Of a stretch of DNA of 64,000 nt, positions 37,355 to 46,592 are shown in pieces. Made by a program: the position numbers and the translations under genes. Origin of the DNA: Sphingopyxis sp. (lineage in GTDB: Bacteria; Pseudomonadota; Alphaproteobacteria; Sphingomonadales; Sphingomonadaceae); NCBI GenBank assembly GCA_017745175.1, contig JAGHZY010000020.1, positions 69,734 through 133,733 of the forward strand, written 5' to 3'. Positions within the stretch are counted from its first letter, which is position 1; the number at the start of each line of letters is the position of its first letter. The notes below the pieces were generated by a model that did not search any database, was not told the origin of the DNA, and worked only from the letters and a program-made list of their open reading frames with translations.

Positions 37355-38389
37355 ATGGCCGCCGATCTCTATGGCGAAATGCAGCTCGAGGCGCATCCGC
37401 CCGCCCGGCGGCGCTGGCGCGATTATCTTCCCGGAATGCTCGTGACCGCGATCGCCGCGCTCGCCGCGGCGTGGCTCGCCGACCATTATGCCGCGCCGAT
37501 CGTGCTGATGGGGCTGCTGATCGGCCTCGCCCTCTCCTTCCTGTCGCAGGACAGCCGCACCCACGCCGGGCTCGACCTCATGTCGCAGACCGCCCTCCGC
37601 ATCGGCATCGTGCTCGTCGGCGCGCGGATCACCGCGGGGCAGCTCGCCGAGCTGGGGCCGCTGCCCTTCGCGCTGCTCGTCCTCATCATGCTCGCGGTGA
37701 TCATCGTGACCGTGGGAAGCGCGCGGCTGTTCGCGCAGGACCGCCATGCCGCGCTGCTCGCGGGCGGCGCCACCGCGATCTGCGGCGCCTCGGCGGCGCT
37801 CGCGCTCTGGTCGCTGATCGGCGACCGCCGCGTCGACCAGGCGCGCTTCACGCTCACGCTCGTCGGCATCACCGTCGCGAGCGCGCTGGCGATGACGCTC
37901 TATCCCGTCCTCGCCGCCGAGCTCGGGCTGACCGACGCACAGGCGGGTTTCCTGATCGGCGCGTCGATCCATGACGTCGCGCAGGCGATCGGCGGCGGCT
38001 TTTCCTTCTCGCCGGCCGCGGGCGAGGTCGCGACGATCGTCAAGCTGACGCGCGTCGCGCTGCTCGCGCCGATGCTGATGCTCGTCGCGCTCTGGCTGGG
38101 GCGCGGCGGCGAGGGGCGCGGCACGACGCGCATCCCGCTGCGCCTGCCGTGGTTCATTCTCGGCTTCCTTGCGGTCGCCGGGGTGAATTCGCTGGTCGCA
38201 ATCCCGAAACCCGCGCAGGACGCCGCCGCGACCGGCGCGCAGGCGCTGCTGCTCCTCGCGATCGTCGCCACCGCGATGAAGGCGCGGCTGCACCTGCTGC
38301 TCGACCAGGGATGGCGCAGCTTCGCGCCGATCGTCGTCGCGACATTGACCAGCTTCCTGCTGTCGCTCGCCGCCGCGCTCAGCCTGTGA
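37355..38389 (+). CDS. YeiH-family putative sulfate/anion exporter
   Basis: A 344-residue inner-membrane protein of the UPF0324 (YeiH, PSE) family with about ten hydrophobic helices. Characteristic segments are LGLTDAQAGFLIGASIHDVA followed by QAIGGGFSFSP, GGATAICGASAALAL and RIGIVLVGARIT. Family members are proposed to export sulfate or related anions, but evidence is limited. Proposed start 37355 (MAADLYGEM); a GTG at 37328 is in frame. No operon partner. Confidence 0.88.
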   Translation: MAADLYGEMQLEAHPPARRRWRDYLPGMLVTAIAALAAAWLADHYAAPIVLMGLLIGLALSFLSQDSRTHAGLDLMSQTALRIGIVLVGARITAGQLAELGPLPFALLVLIMLAVIIVTVGSARLFAQDRHAALLAGGATAICGASAALALWSLIGDRRVDQARFTLTLVGITVASALAMTLYPVLAAELGLTDAQAGFLIGASIHDVAQAIGGGFSFSPAAGEVATIVKLTRVALLAPMLMLVALWLGRGGEGRGTTRIPLRLPWFILGFLAVAGVNSLVAIPKPAQDAAATGAQALLLLAIVATAMKARLHLLLDQGWRSFAPIVVATLTSFLLSLAAALSL

Positions 38390-38428
38390 CGCCGCGCCGC
38401 CGCGACGTCATCGCAAGTCCTTCGGATT

Positions 38429-39205
38429 TCAGCCTTTCGGCAGCGCCCAGCTGACGGTCAGCTGCGTCGCGCGGCGCGGGATGTCGAGCTTCGCCTCGCT
38501 GAAATTGACCTTCTCGTTCGGCGGCAGCATCCGCACCGGGGGCTTGATCGTCCAGCTGTAGACGATCGTCCCCTGCGCATCGCGGAGTTCGGCGAGGATC
38601 GGCGGCACGCGCTGCTCGCGGTCGGTCGGGTTGATGATCACCCCCGACGCCGCGAAATAGATCGTCCCGTCGGCGAGTTCGCGATGATCCTGGTTCGGCG
38701 GCAGCTCGATCACCAGATCGGGCTCGTCGACGCCGCCCGGCAGGCCGAGCCCCTGCGCCCAGCCCGGCAGGCCGAACCAGGCGAGGCCGGCGGTGGCGGC
38801 GATCATCAGCACGGCGGCGCTCGCGGCGATGATCGTCCAGCGTTTCGCGGGATTGCGCCGCGGACGGCGGAACGGCAGCGGCGCATCGTCCTCGGCGCGC
38901 TTCGCGCGCGGCGCGGGCTCGGGCGCGGTGGCAAAGGCAGGCGGCGGCGGAGCGGGCGCGGGCTCCGGAATGTCGGAATAGGCCGCCGCGGGAACCGGCC
39001 GCACCGCCGGTCCGGATTCCGGCGATGGCGGCACCGGCGTGCTCGACGCCGGTGGAGCGGTTTCGACCGCCGCCGCGGGCGCCGCTGCGGGTTCCTGGAA
39101 CCAGCTGTGACGGCAATTGGCGCAGCGCACGGTGCGCCCCGTCGGACCGATCGCCGTATCGGGGACGACATAGCGGGTGTGGCAGGACGGGCAGGCAAGG
39201 ATCAT
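38429..39205 (-). CDS. MJ0042-type zinc-ribbon membrane protein
   Basis: A 258-residue protein with an N-terminal zinc ribbon ([20 protein letters not shown] and [11 protein letters not shown]; Cys pairs at 5/8 and 28/31). A ~90-residue Pro/Ala-rich linker follows, then one transmembrane helix ([20 protein letters not shown]). The periplasmic C-terminal domain ([37 protein letters not shown]) resembles the DUF3426-type domain. In alphaproteobacteria this gene lies beside ftsE/ftsX, as here (divergent, 158 bases apart), so a link to the cell envelope or division is possible but not shown. Confidence 0.88.
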   Translation of the reverse strand: MILACPSCHTRYVVPDTAIGPTGRTVRCANCRHSWFQEPAAAPAAAVETAPPASSTPVPPSPESGPAVRPVPAAAYSDIPEPAPAPPPPAFATAPEPAPRAKRAEDDAPLPFRRPRRNPAKRWTIIAASAAVLMIAATAGLAWFGLPGWAQGLGLPGGVDEPDLVIELPPNQDHRELADGTIYFAASGVIINPTDREQRVPPILAELRDAQGTIVYSWTIKPPVRMLPPNEKVNFSEAKLDIPRRATQLTVSWALPKG

Positions 39206-39363
39206 GGGGTCCCTCTAAACACGCTGATTCGCGAGGTTGCAAGCGCCGCGTTCCACTCGCATCTTGTCCTCTGTGGATAGCCGTGCGACAGGCGGGCGGA
39301 TGAGCGGACCAGCGCACCTGTTCCTTGGCCCCCTGCACGCGCATGATCGCCGGGCGTGACGCC

Positions 39364-40095
39364 GTGACCGACGCTCCCCCGGCACGTCCCGGCGGCGCAA
39401 TGGTCGAATTCGACGGTGTCGGGCTGCGCTATGGCCCCGATGCCGAGATTCTCTGCGACATCAGCTTCAACCTTCAGCCGGGCAGCTTCTATTTCCTCAC
39501 CGGCGCGTCGGGCGCGGGGAAGACGTCGCTCCTCAAAATGCTCTATCTCGCGCAGCGTCCGAGCCGCGGCATCGTGCGGCTGTTCGGCGAAGATCTGGTC
39601 GCGATGCCGCGCCACCGCCTGCCCGGCTTTCGCCGCCGCATCGGCGTCGTGTTCCAGGACTTCCGGCTGATCCCGCATCTGAGCGCGCGCGACAATATCG
39701 CGCTGCCGCTGCGCATCGCGGGGGTGAGCGAGGAGGATCTGTCGGGACCCGTCGGCGAGATGCTGAGCTGGATCGGGCTCGGCGACCGCGCCGACGCGCG
39801 CCCGGCGACGCTGTCGGGCGGCGAGCAGCAGCGCGTCGCGATCGCGCGCGCGGTGATCGCGCGCCCGCAACTGCTCGTCGCCGACGAACCGACGGGCAAC
39901 GTCGATCCCGAGATGGCGATGCGCCTTCTGGGGCTCTTCGAGGCATTGAACCGCCTCGGCACCACGGTCGTCGTCGCGACGCACGATATCCATCTGATCA
40001 GCCGCATCGAAAATGCGCAGATGATGCGGCTCGAGCGGGGCCGGCTGTCCGACCCCACCGGCGCGCTGCGCTATCCGCCGGCGAACAAGGCGTGA
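39364..40095 (+). CDS. ftsE: Cell-division ABC transporter ATPase
   Basis: A 243-residue ATPase that works with FtsX at the division ring to drive peptidoglycan hydrolases. It has Walker A GASGAGKTSLLKM, Q-loop VVFQDFRLIPHLSA, the ABC signature LSGGEQQRVAIARAVIARP, Walker B LLVADEPTGNVDPE and H-loop ATHDIHLI. The start is uncertain: GTG at 39364 (chosen), ATG at 39343, or ATG at 39400 (MVEFDGVGLRYG), which aligns with the shortest relatives. Ten bases separate it from ftsX. Confidence 0.95.
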   Translation: MTDAPPARPGGAMVEFDGVGLRYGPDAEILCDISFNLQPGSFYFLTGASGAGKTSLLKMLYLAQRPSRGIVRLFGEDLVAMPRHRLPGFRRRIGVVFQDFRLIPHLSARDNIALPLRIAGVSEEDLSGPVGEMLSWIGLGDRADARPATLSGGEQQRVAIARAVIARPQLLVADEPTGNVDPEMAMRLLGLFEALNRLGTTVVVATHDIHLISRIENAQMMRLERGRLSDPTGALRYPPANKA

Positions 40096-40105
40096 CGGGT
40101 CGCCG

Positions 40106-41011
40106 ATGATCATCCCGCGCGTTCCCGTCCAGCATCGCCGGCTGCTTCCCGACCGCCGCCTGTCGGGGCCGACGCCGTGGGTCATCGCAATATTGATGAT
40201 GCTTACCCTGCTCGCCGCCGCCGCCGGGGTCGGCCTCGCGCGCTCGGCGGGCGCGATCGGCAGCGCGATCGCCGGCCGCGTCACGGTCCAGATCGTCACC
40301 GCCAACCCCGAAACGCGCGCCGGACAGGCGGCCGCCTTCCGCCGCGCCGCCGCCGCGCGGCCCTTTGTCCTCGCCGCGCGCACGGTCGGGCAGGACGAGC
40401 TCAGGGCGACCCTCGGCCAGTGGTTCGGCAGCGCCGAGGGCGACGACCCGCTGCTCAAATCGCTCCCGCTGCCGGCGTTGGTCGATGTCGATCTGGCGGA
40501 GGGAGACCGCCGCGGCCAGATGCGCGCGCTGCGCGCCCTCGTCGCGCGCGAGGCGCCGGGCGCGCGGATCATCCCGCACGCCGAATGGCTCGGCCCCGTC
40601 GCCCGGCTCATCCGCTCGCTCGCGTGGATCGCGGGCGCGATGGTGCTGCTGATGACCGCGGCGAGCGCAGCGGTGGTGATCATGACCGCGCGCGCCGCGC
40701 TCGGCACCCATTTCGCGACGATCGAGATGCTTCATATGATCGGCGCGACCGACCGCCAGATCACGCGGCTGTTCCAGCGGCGCATCGCGATCGATACCGC
40801 CTATGGCATCGCGCTCGGCAGCTTGGTCGCCGCGGCGATCCTGCTCCTGATCGGCTGGCAATGGTCGGGGGTCACCGCCGGCCTCGCCGCGACCGCGTCG
40901 CTCGGCGCCGCGGGATGGGCGCTCTTGCTGGCGCTCCCGCTATTGGCTATCGCGCTCGCAGCCCTCACCGCACGCCAGACGCTGCTCGCGGCGCTCAAGA
41001 AGATATTATGA
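40106..41011 (+). CDS. ftsX: Cell-division protein FtsX
   Basis: A 301-residue inner-membrane partner of FtsE. It has one N-terminal hydrophobic helix (VIAILMMLTLLAAAAGVGLA), a periplasmic domain, then three C-terminal helices beginning LAWIAGAMVLLMTAASAAVV. The cytoplasmic coupling loop HFATIEMLHMIGATDRQITR is the conserved FtsX motif. The stop overlaps the start of the ydcF-like gene (ATGA). Confidence 0.94.
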   Translation: MIIPRVPVQHRRLLPDRRLSGPTPWVIAILMMLTLLAAAAGVGLARSAGAIGSAIAGRVTVQIVTANPETRAGQAAAFRRAAAARPFVLAARTVGQDELRATLGQWFGSAEGDDPLLKSLPLPALVDVDLAEGDRRGQMRALRALVAREAPGARIIPHAEWLGPVARLIRSLAWIAGAMVLLMTAASAAVVIMTARAALGTHFATIEMLHMIGATDRQITRLFQRRIAIDTAYGIALGSLVAAAILLLIGWQWSGVTAGLAATASLGAAGWALLLALPLLAIALAALTARQTLLAALKKIL

Positions 41012-41538
41012 TCAAGCGCCTGATTTCCCTTTTATTTCTGGCCTGGGTTCTCGGCTTCGCCTGGTTTGCGCTGTTGTTGCCGCTGCCCGCCGGCGCGCAA
41101 AAGACCGACGCGATCGTCGTGCTCACCGGCGGTCCGGGACGCATCGACCGTGCGCTCGAACGGCTCGAGGCGGGCGACGCCAGGCGCCTGCTCATCAGCG
41201 GCGTCGCGCGCGAGGTCAAGCCGCGCGAGCTTGCCGCCGAATATGGGCGCCCGGTCAGCCTGTTCGAATGCTGCATCGCGCTGGGGTTCGAGGCCGAGGA
41301 TACGCGCTCGAACGCGACCGAGGTCGCGACCTGGGCGCAGCGCCGCAAGTACCGGAGCATCCGGCTGATCACCACCGACTGGCATATGCGCCGCGCCGAA
41401 TATGAAATCGGGCGCGCGGTCGGCGACAAGGTCACGATCCTGCCCGACGCGGTGCGCAGCCAGCCCGGCTTCGCGACGCTGTTCCGCGAATATCATAAAT
41501 ATCTCGCGGGGCTGGCGGGCGGGCTGCTCGGCCTTTAA
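41008..41538 (+). CDS. YdcF/DUF218-family membrane protein
   Basis: A 176-residue protein with one N-terminal hydrophobic segment (SLLFLAWVLGFAWFALLLPL) and a DUF218 domain facing the periplasm. Signatures are DAIVVLTGGPGRIDRALERL, RRLLISGVAREV, DTRSNATEVATWA and RLITTDWHMRRAEYEIGR. Relatives (YdcF, SanA, ElyC) affect envelope integrity or vancomycin sensitivity and bind SAM or undecaprenyl intermediates in some reports. Translationally coupled to ftsX by a four-base overlap. Confidence 0.92.
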   Translation: MIKRLISLLFLAWVLGFAWFALLLPLPAGAQKTDAIVVLTGGPGRIDRALERLEAGDARRLLISGVAREVKPRELAAEYGRPVSLFECCIALGFEAEDTRSNATEVATWAQRRKYRSIRLITTDWHMRRAEYEIGRAVGDKVTILPDAVRSQPGFATLFREYHKYLAGLAGGLLGL

Positions 41539-41549
41539 GAGCAGCGCCG

Positions 41550-42269
41550 ATGCGCTACACCGTCGCCCTTCTCCGCTCGATCCCCTTCTGGCTGCTGTTC
41601 GTCCTGATGAGCAGCATCAGCTCGATCGGCGCCGTGATCTCGCTCCCCGTCTCGCACCGCGCGACGATCTGGTTCGTGCGAATCTGGGCGCAGTTCCACC
41701 GGCTGATCTGCCGCTTCGTGCTCGGGCAAAGGATCGTCGTCGAGGGTGAGATGCCCGACAGCCCGGTGCTGTATGTCTTCAAGCATGAATCGGCGTTCGA
41801 GACGATCGAACAGCCGATGCTGTTCAGGCATCCCGCGGTGTTCGCCAAGGAAGAGCTGTTCTCGATCCCCGTCTGGGGGCAGGCGGCGCATTTCTACGGG
41901 CTGATCCCCGTCGACCGCGACGGCGGCGGCAAGGCGATGCGCGCGATGCTCGGCGCGGCAAAGGCGGCGCTTGCGAAGGGCCGGCCGCTCGTTCTCTTCG
42001 CCGAGGGTACGCGCGTTCCGCACGGACAGGCGCCGGAGCTGCGGTCGGGCTTCGCGGGGGTCTATCGCCTGCTCGGCGTCCCGGTGATCCCCGTCGCGGT
42101 CGACAGCGGCATCGCCTATCCGCCGCGCAAATGGGTCAAATGGCCGGGCACGATCACCTACCGGGTCGGCGAAACCATTCCCGCCGGCCTGCCGCGTGAC
42201 GAGGCCGAAGCGCGCGTGCGCACGGCGATCAACGCGCTGAACCCGCCCGAGGCGTTGCTCGAAGCCTGA
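41550..42269 (+). CDS. plsC: 1-acylglycerol-3-phosphate acyltransferase (PlsC type)
   Basis: A 239-residue membrane-associated enzyme that acylates lysophosphatidic acid to phosphatidic acid. It has an N-terminal hydrophobic anchor and the acyltransferase motifs: VFKHESAFETIEQ (block I, HX4E in place of HX4D), WGQAAHFYGLIPVDRDG, LVLFAEGTRVPHGQ (block III, EGTR), and VIPVAVDSG. It follows ydcF by 11 bases, completing the ftsE-ftsX-ydcF-plsC operon. Another lysophospholipid acceptor is possible. Confidence 0.93.
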   Translation: MRYTVALLRSIPFWLLFVLMSSISSIGAVISLPVSHRATIWFVRIWAQFHRLICRFVLGQRIVVEGEMPDSPVLYVFKHESAFETIEQPMLFRHPAVFAKEELFSIPVWGQAAHFYGLIPVDRDGGGKAMRAMLGAAKAALAKGRPLVLFAEGTRVPHGQAPELRSGFAGVYRLLGVPVIPVAVDSGIAYPPRKWVKWPGTITYRVGETIPAGLPRDEAEARVRTAINALNPPEALLEA

Positions 42270-42271
42270 TC

Positions 42272-42343
42272 GTCGCCCCCGCGAACGCGGGGACCGCTGG
42301 CGACCTCATGCAGCACTGTTAGCGGCCCCCGCCTTCGCGGGGA
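42272..42343. repeat. Pair of small GC palindromes between plsC and tyrA
   Basis: Two hairpins, CCCCGCG-AA-CGCGGGG (42277-42292) and CCCCGC-CTTC-GCGGGG (42327-42342), lie in the 85-base gap between the convergent genes. They are variants of one short dispersed repeat and could serve as transcription stops. Confidence 0.75.
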
Positions 42344-42354
42344 CGACGAATGAC

Positions 42355-43257
42355 CTAATGCTTGCGCCCGAAATCGGGCGCAGCGTCATCCTGCCCCTGT
42401 TCGATGATCGAGCGCCGGATCGCGCGCGTGCGCGTGAACCAGTCCTCGAGCTTGGCGCCGTCGCCGCGGCGGATCGCCTGCTGGAGCACGGTCAGATCCT
42501 CGTTGAAGCGCTGGAGCGTCGCGAGCACCGCATCCCTGTTGGCGAGGAACACGTCGCGCCACATCACCGGGTCGCTCGCCGCGATGCGCGTGAAGTCGCG
42601 GAAACCGCCCGCCGAATATTTGATCACTTCGCTCTCGGTGACTTCCTCGAGCTCGCTCGCGGTACCGACGATGGTGTAGGCGATCAGGTGCGGAAGATGG
42701 CTCGTCACCGCGAGCACCATGTCGTGGTGCGCGGCGTCCATGAGCTCGACCCGCGCGCCGAGCGCCTGCCAGAAGGACGTCACTGCCGTCACAGCGTCTT
42801 CGGACGCACCCGCGGCGGGGGTGACGATGCACCAGCGCCCCTCGAACAGCGTCGAAAAACCGGCGGCCGGACCGCTGTTCTCGGTTCCCGCGACCGGATG
42901 TGCGGGAATGACGACATGATCGGGGAGCGCCGCGGCGAGCGCGTTGGCGACGCCGGCTTTCGACGAACCGACGTCCGAAATGATCGCATCCGCCTTCAGC
43001 CCCGGCGCGATGGCGGCGGCGGCATCGGCCATCCGTCCGACCGGAACCGCCAGAATGACCAGATCGGCGTCGGTCACCGCCGCGACGGGATCGTCGGCGA
43101 TCGTGTCGCAAAAGCCGAGTTCGTGCGCCGCCGCGCGGACCGCGTCGCTGGCATCATGGCCGGTGACCGTCACCGCCGGCAGCCTTTCCCCGATCGCGCG
43201 CGCGATCGACGAGCCGATCAGGCCGAGCCCGACAATGGCGACGCGTTCGATCGCCAT
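42355..43257 (-). CDS. tyrC: Prephenate/arogenate dehydrogenase
   Basis: A 300-residue cytosolic NAD(P)-dependent enzyme of tyrosine synthesis. Rossmann motif VAIVGLGLIGSSIARAI starts at residue 5. Other signatures are LVILAVPVGRMADA, ISDVGSSKAGVANALAAALP, HPVAGTENSGPAAGF (substrate-binding His), and HHDMVLAVTSHLPHLIAYTI. There is no ACT or chorismate-mutase domain. It is coupled to the upstream hisC-type aminotransferase by ATGA overlap; in alphaproteobacteria this pair converts prephenate to tyrosine via arogenate or 4-hydroxyphenylpyruvate. Confidence 0.94.
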   Translation of the reverse strand: MAIERVAIVGLGLIGSSIARAIGERLPAVTVTGHDASDAVRAAAHELGFCDTIADDPVAAVTDADLVILAVPVGRMADAAAAIAPGLKADAIISDVGSSKAGVANALAAALPDHVVIPAHPVAGTENSGPAAGFSTLFEGRWCIVTPAAGASEDAVTAVTSFWQALGARVELMDAAHHDMVLAVTSHLPHLIAYTIVGTASELEEVTESEVIKYSAGGFRDFTRIAASDPVMWRDVFLANRDAVLATLQRFNEDLTVLQQAIRRGDGAKLEDWFTRTRAIRRSIIEQGQDDAAPDFGRKH

Positions 43258-44372
43258 CAGCCGGCCAGCGCGGCGCGGATCGCCGCGGCCAGCCCGCGCG
43301 TTTCGTCCTCGGTGCCGATCGTCATGCGCAGCGCGTCGGGCAACCCCTGCCCCGGCAGCCAGCGAACGATATAGCCCGCATCCATCAGCCGGCCGTACAC
43401 CGTCTCGGCACTGGTCTTGCCCTCGAACAGCACGAGCAGGAAATTGCACGCCGACGGCACGACGCGCACGCCATGATTGCCGAGGCTTTCGAGTTCGCCC
43501 GCCAGCCACGCGCGCCATTTCGCATTATGCTCGCGGCTGTGGTTCACGAACGCGTCGTCGCCGAGCGCCGCGACCGCCGCCGCCTGCCCCGCGCGCGTGA
43601 CGTTGAACGGCAGGCGGATGCGGTGCAGCGCCGAAATCACGTCGGCGTGCGCATAGCCCCAGCCGATGCGCTCGGCGGCGAGCCCGTGGATCTTCGAAAA
43701 GGTGCGCGTGATGAACACATTCGGCTGCGTTTTCGCGAGTTCCAGCCCGCCGTCATCCTCGGCGTCCGAAAGATATTCGCTATAGGCTTGGTCGATCACG
43801 AACAGGACATTCTTCGGCAGCCCCGCATAGAGCCGCGCAACCTCTTCGCGCGTCGCGAGCGTGCCCGTCGGATTGTTCGGATTGGCGAGATAGACGACGC
43901 GTGTCCGCTCGGTCACCGCGGCGAGCAGCGCATCGACGTCGGTCGCATAGTCGCGGTCGTCGGCCTCGACGGGTACCGCGCCGACGCGTCGCGCCGCGAT
44001 TTCATAGACCGCAAAGCCATAGCGGACGTAGAGAATCTCGTCGCCCGCCCCCGCATAGGTCCCCGCCGCGAGATGCAGCAGCTCGTCGGACCCGTTGCCG
44101 CAGATCACCCGCGCCGGGTCGATCCCGAACTTCGCCGCGATCGTCTCGCGAAGCTCGATCGACCCCGGATCGGGGTAGCGCGACAGCGCATCGGGCGCCG
44201 CCTGTGCCGCCGCAAACGCCGCGCGCGCTTTCGCGCCTGTTCCGAGCGGATTTTCATTCGCGCTCAGCTTGATCAGCGGGCGCCCGTCGGCGCCAGCCGA
44301 CTTGCCGGGAACGTAAGGAGCGATGCCGCTGATCCACGGCTTGGGCGTGAGGGTCGAGGTCGTGTCGGTCAT
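43257..44372 (-). CDS. hisC: Histidinol-phosphate / aromatic aminotransferase
   Basis: A 371-residue PLP enzyme of class I/II. It has [40 protein letters not shown], the NPNNPTGT motif ([14 protein letters not shown]), the Asp/Tyr site [10 protein letters not shown], the PLP-binding Lys in [15 protein letters not shown], and the C-terminal Arg region. Genetic coupling to prephenate dehydrogenase suggests that it also, or mainly, transaminates prephenate or 4-hydroxyphenylpyruvate, as known for broad HisC/HisC2 proteins; which reaction dominates cannot be told from sequence. Confidence 0.94.
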   Translation of the reverse strand: MTDTTSTLTPKPWISGIAPYVPGKSAGADGRPLIKLSANENPLGTGAKARAAFAAAQAAPDALSRYPDPGSIELRETIAAKFGIDPARVICGNGSDELLHLAAGTYAGAGDEILYVRYGFAVYEIAARRVGAVPVEADDRDYATDVDALLAAVTERTRVVYLANPNNPTGTLATREEVARLYAGLPKNVLFVIDQAYSEYLSDAEDDGGLELAKTQPNVFITRTFSKIHGLAAERIGWGYAHADVISALHRIRLPFNVTRAGQAAAVAALGDDAFVNHSREHNAKWRAWLAGELESLGNHGVRVVPSACNFLLVLFEGKTSAETVYGRLMDAGYIVRWLPGQGLPDALRMTIGTEDETRGLAAAIRAALAG

Positions 44373-44451
44373 GCCGCGGCGTTTAACGGCTGTGCGTCAC
44401 GAGTCCAGTACGTTGACAGGGTGCGCGCGCCCGCTTAGCCCCGCGCGAACC

Positions 44452-45576
44452 ATGGCGAGCCTGCTTCACGATATCCGGCACCAGAGCGTGACGATCAACG
44501 CGCCGCTGCCGCTCGACAGCGGACAGGTGCTGCCGTCGGTGACGATCGCGTATCAGAGCTATGGCGCGCTCGATGCCGACAGGTCGAACGCGGTGCTGAT
44601 CTGCCACGCGCTCACCGGCGACCAATATGTCGCGAGCGACCATCCCGGAACGGGGAAACCCGGCTGGTGGGCGCGCATGGTCGGCCCCGGCAAGCCGATC
44701 GACACCGACCGCTTCCACGTCATCTGCGCCAATGTGCTCGGCAGCTGCATGGGGACGAGCGGCCCCGCGACCCCCGATGCGGCGACCGGTGCGCCGCTCG
44801 GCATGCAGTTCCCCGTCATCACGATCACCGACATGGTGCGCGCGCAGGCGATGCTGCTCGACCATCTCGGCATTTCGCGCCTCCACGCCGTCGTCGGCGG
44901 GTCGATGGGGGGCATGCAGACGCTCGCGTGGGCCGCGACCTATCCCGACCGGCTTGCCTCGGCGCTCGTCATCGCCAGCGCGGCGCGCCATTCGGCGCAG
45001 AATATTGCGTTCCACGAGGTCGGACGGCAGGCTATCATGGCCGACCCCGACTGGCAGAACGGGCAATATTACAGCAGCGCGCGCCCCCCCACCAAGGGCC
45101 TCGCGGTCGCGCGCATGGCGGCGCACATCACCTATCTGTCCGAGGCAGGGCTGACCGAGAAATTCGGCCGCCGCCTGCAGGCGCGCGACATCAAGAGCTT
45201 CGGCTTCGACGCCGACTTCCAGATCGAATCCTATCTCCGCTATCAGGGACTCGCCTTCACCGACCGCTTCGACGCCAACGCCTATCTCTATATCACGCGC
45301 GCAATGGACTATTTCGACCTCGCCGATCCGCACGACGGGCGGCTGGCCGGCGCCTTCGCCGGCGCAAAGGACGTGCGCTTCACGCTCGTCAGCTTCGACA
45401 CCGACTGGCTCTATCCGACCTCCGAATCGCGCCGCGTCGTGCAGGCGCTGCAGAGCGTCGGCGCGGCGGCGAGCTTCGTCGAGCTGTCGGCGCCCTTCGG
45501 CCACGACAGCTTCCTCCTCGATGTCCCCGCGCTCGACCGCCTCGTCGCAGGGTCCCTGCGGGCGGGGCTGGCATGA
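44452..45576 (+). CDS. metX: Homoserine O-acyltransferase
   Basis: A 374-residue alpha/beta-hydrolase-fold enzyme that acetylates (or succinylates) homoserine, the first committed step of methionine synthesis. It has [14 protein letters not shown], the nucleophile elbow [15 protein letters not shown] (Ser), the catalytic Asp in [10 protein letters not shown] and His in [11 protein letters not shown]. Specificity (acetyl or succinyl) is not assigned. It is the first gene of a tightly coupled operon metX-GNAT-metW; its stop overlaps the GNAT start by four bases. Confidence 0.96.
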   Translation: MASLLHDIRHQSVTINAPLPLDSGQVLPSVTIAYQSYGALDADRSNAVLICHALTGDQYVASDHPGTGKPGWWARMVGPGKPIDTDRFHVICANVLGSCMGTSGPATPDAATGAPLGMQFPVITITDMVRAQAMLLDHLGISRLHAVVGGSMGGMQTLAWAATYPDRLASALVIASAARHSAQNIAFHEVGRQAIMADPDWQNGQYYSSARPPTKGLAVARMAAHITYLSEAGLTEKFGRRLQARDIKSFGFDADFQIESYLRYQGLAFTDRFDANAYLYITRAMDYFDLADPHDGRLAGAFAGAKDVRFTLVSFDTDWLYPTSESRRVVQALQSVGAAASFVELSAPFGHDSFLLDVPALDRLVAGSLRAGLA

Positions 45577-46004
45577 CCGGGACCTGGCGCCTGTCCTTCG
45601 ACGCGTCCGACATGCAGGTCGATGCGATCCACACCTTTCTGGCGCAGAGCTACTGGGCCGCGAACATCGCGCGCGCCGTCGTCGAGCGCGCGATTGCCGG
45701 GTCGCTCTGCGTCGGCGTCTTCGCGCCCGGCGGCGAGCAGGTCGGCTTCGCGAGAGTCGTCACCGATCGCGCGACCTTCGCGTACCTCGCCGACGTCTAT
45801 GTGCTCGAGGCGCATCGCGGGCACGGCCTCGCCGCGCGCATGGTGACCGCACTGCACGATCACCCCGAGCTGCAGGGCTTGCGGCGCTGGATGCTCGCGA
45901 CCAGCGACGCCCACGGCCTTTATGCCGCGCTCGGCTGGACCGCGGTCGAGGACAATGCACCGTTCATGCAGCGGCATTTCCCCGACGTCTACAGGCGGGC
46001 CTGA
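45573..46004 (+). CDS. GNAT-family N-acetyltransferase in the metX-metW operon
   Basis: A 143-residue GCN5-related acetyltransferase. The acetyl-CoA loop is [20 protein letters not shown], preceded by the beta strand FAYLADVY, with the Tyr in LYAALGWT as the usual C-terminal acid. The acceptor is unknown. It is sandwiched between metX and metW with four-base and one-base overlaps, so it is translated in step with them, and it could modify a product or enzyme in the methionine branch. Confidence 0.9.
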   Translation: MTGTWRLSFDASDMQVDAIHTFLAQSYWAANIARAVVERAIAGSLCVGVFAPGGEQVGFARVVTDRATFAYLADVYVLEAHRGHGLAARMVTALHDHPELQGLRRWMLATSDAHGLYAALGWTAVEDNAPFMQRHFPDVYRRA

Positions 46005-46591
46005 TGGTGAAGCTGCGCCCCGATCTGGCGATCATCGCCGATGCCGTTCCCGCAACCGCGCGCGTGCTCGACGTCGGCTGCGGCGACGGCGAACTGATGG
46101 CGGCGCTGCAGGGCAAGGGCGTCGATGCCCGCGGGCTCGAGATCGATCCCGACAATGTCACCGCCGCGATCGCGCGCGGCCAATCGGTCGTGCAGGGCGA
46201 CGCCAACCGCGACCTCGCCGACTATCCCGACGACGCCTTCGACTATGCGATCCTCTCGCAGACGCTACAGACCACCGAGCGCCCCGATCGCGTGATCGAC
46301 GAGTTGCTGCGCATCGCGCCGCGCGCCTTCGTCAGCTTTCCCAATTTCGCGCACTGGCGTGTCCGGCTCGCTCTGCTGTGGAACGGGCGGATGCCGGTGA
46401 CGCGGCTGCTGCCCGTTGCCTGGTACGAAACGCCGAACATCCACCATGTCACGGTCAGCGACTTTCGCGACCTTGTCCGCATGAAGGGCATCGCCGTCGA
46501 GCGCGTCTGGCACCTCTCGGGCGACCGGCCGGCGAGCGACGCCGCGGCAAGCTGGCGCGCCGAACATGCGATCTTCCTGATCGCGCGCTGA
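46004..46591 (+). CDS. metW: Methionine biosynthesis protein MetW
   Basis: A 195-residue SAM-methyltransferase-like protein needed with MetX for homoserine acylation. It has VLDVGCGDGELMAALQ (SAM motif I), RGLEIDPDNVTAAIARGQSV, FDYAILSQTLQTTERPD and SFPNFAHWRVRLALLWNGRM, and the diagnostic WYETPNIHHVTVSDFRDL. The ATG shares one base with the GNAT stop. Confidence 0.95.
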   Translation: MVKLRPDLAIIADAVPATARVLDVGCGDGELMAALQGKGVDARGLEIDPDNVTAAIARGQSVVQGDANRDLADYPDDAFDYAILSQTLQTTERPDRVIDELLRIAPRAFVSFPNFAHWRVRLALLWNGRMPVTRLLPVAWYETPNIHHVTVSDFRDLVRMKGIAVERVWHLSGDRPASDAAASWRAEHAIFLIAR

Positions 46592-46592
46592 T

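Noticed and set aside
39325..39363. N-terminal extension of ftsE upstream of 39364
   Set aside because: The extra residues are not typical of FtsE; the GTG or the ATG at 39400 is more likely.
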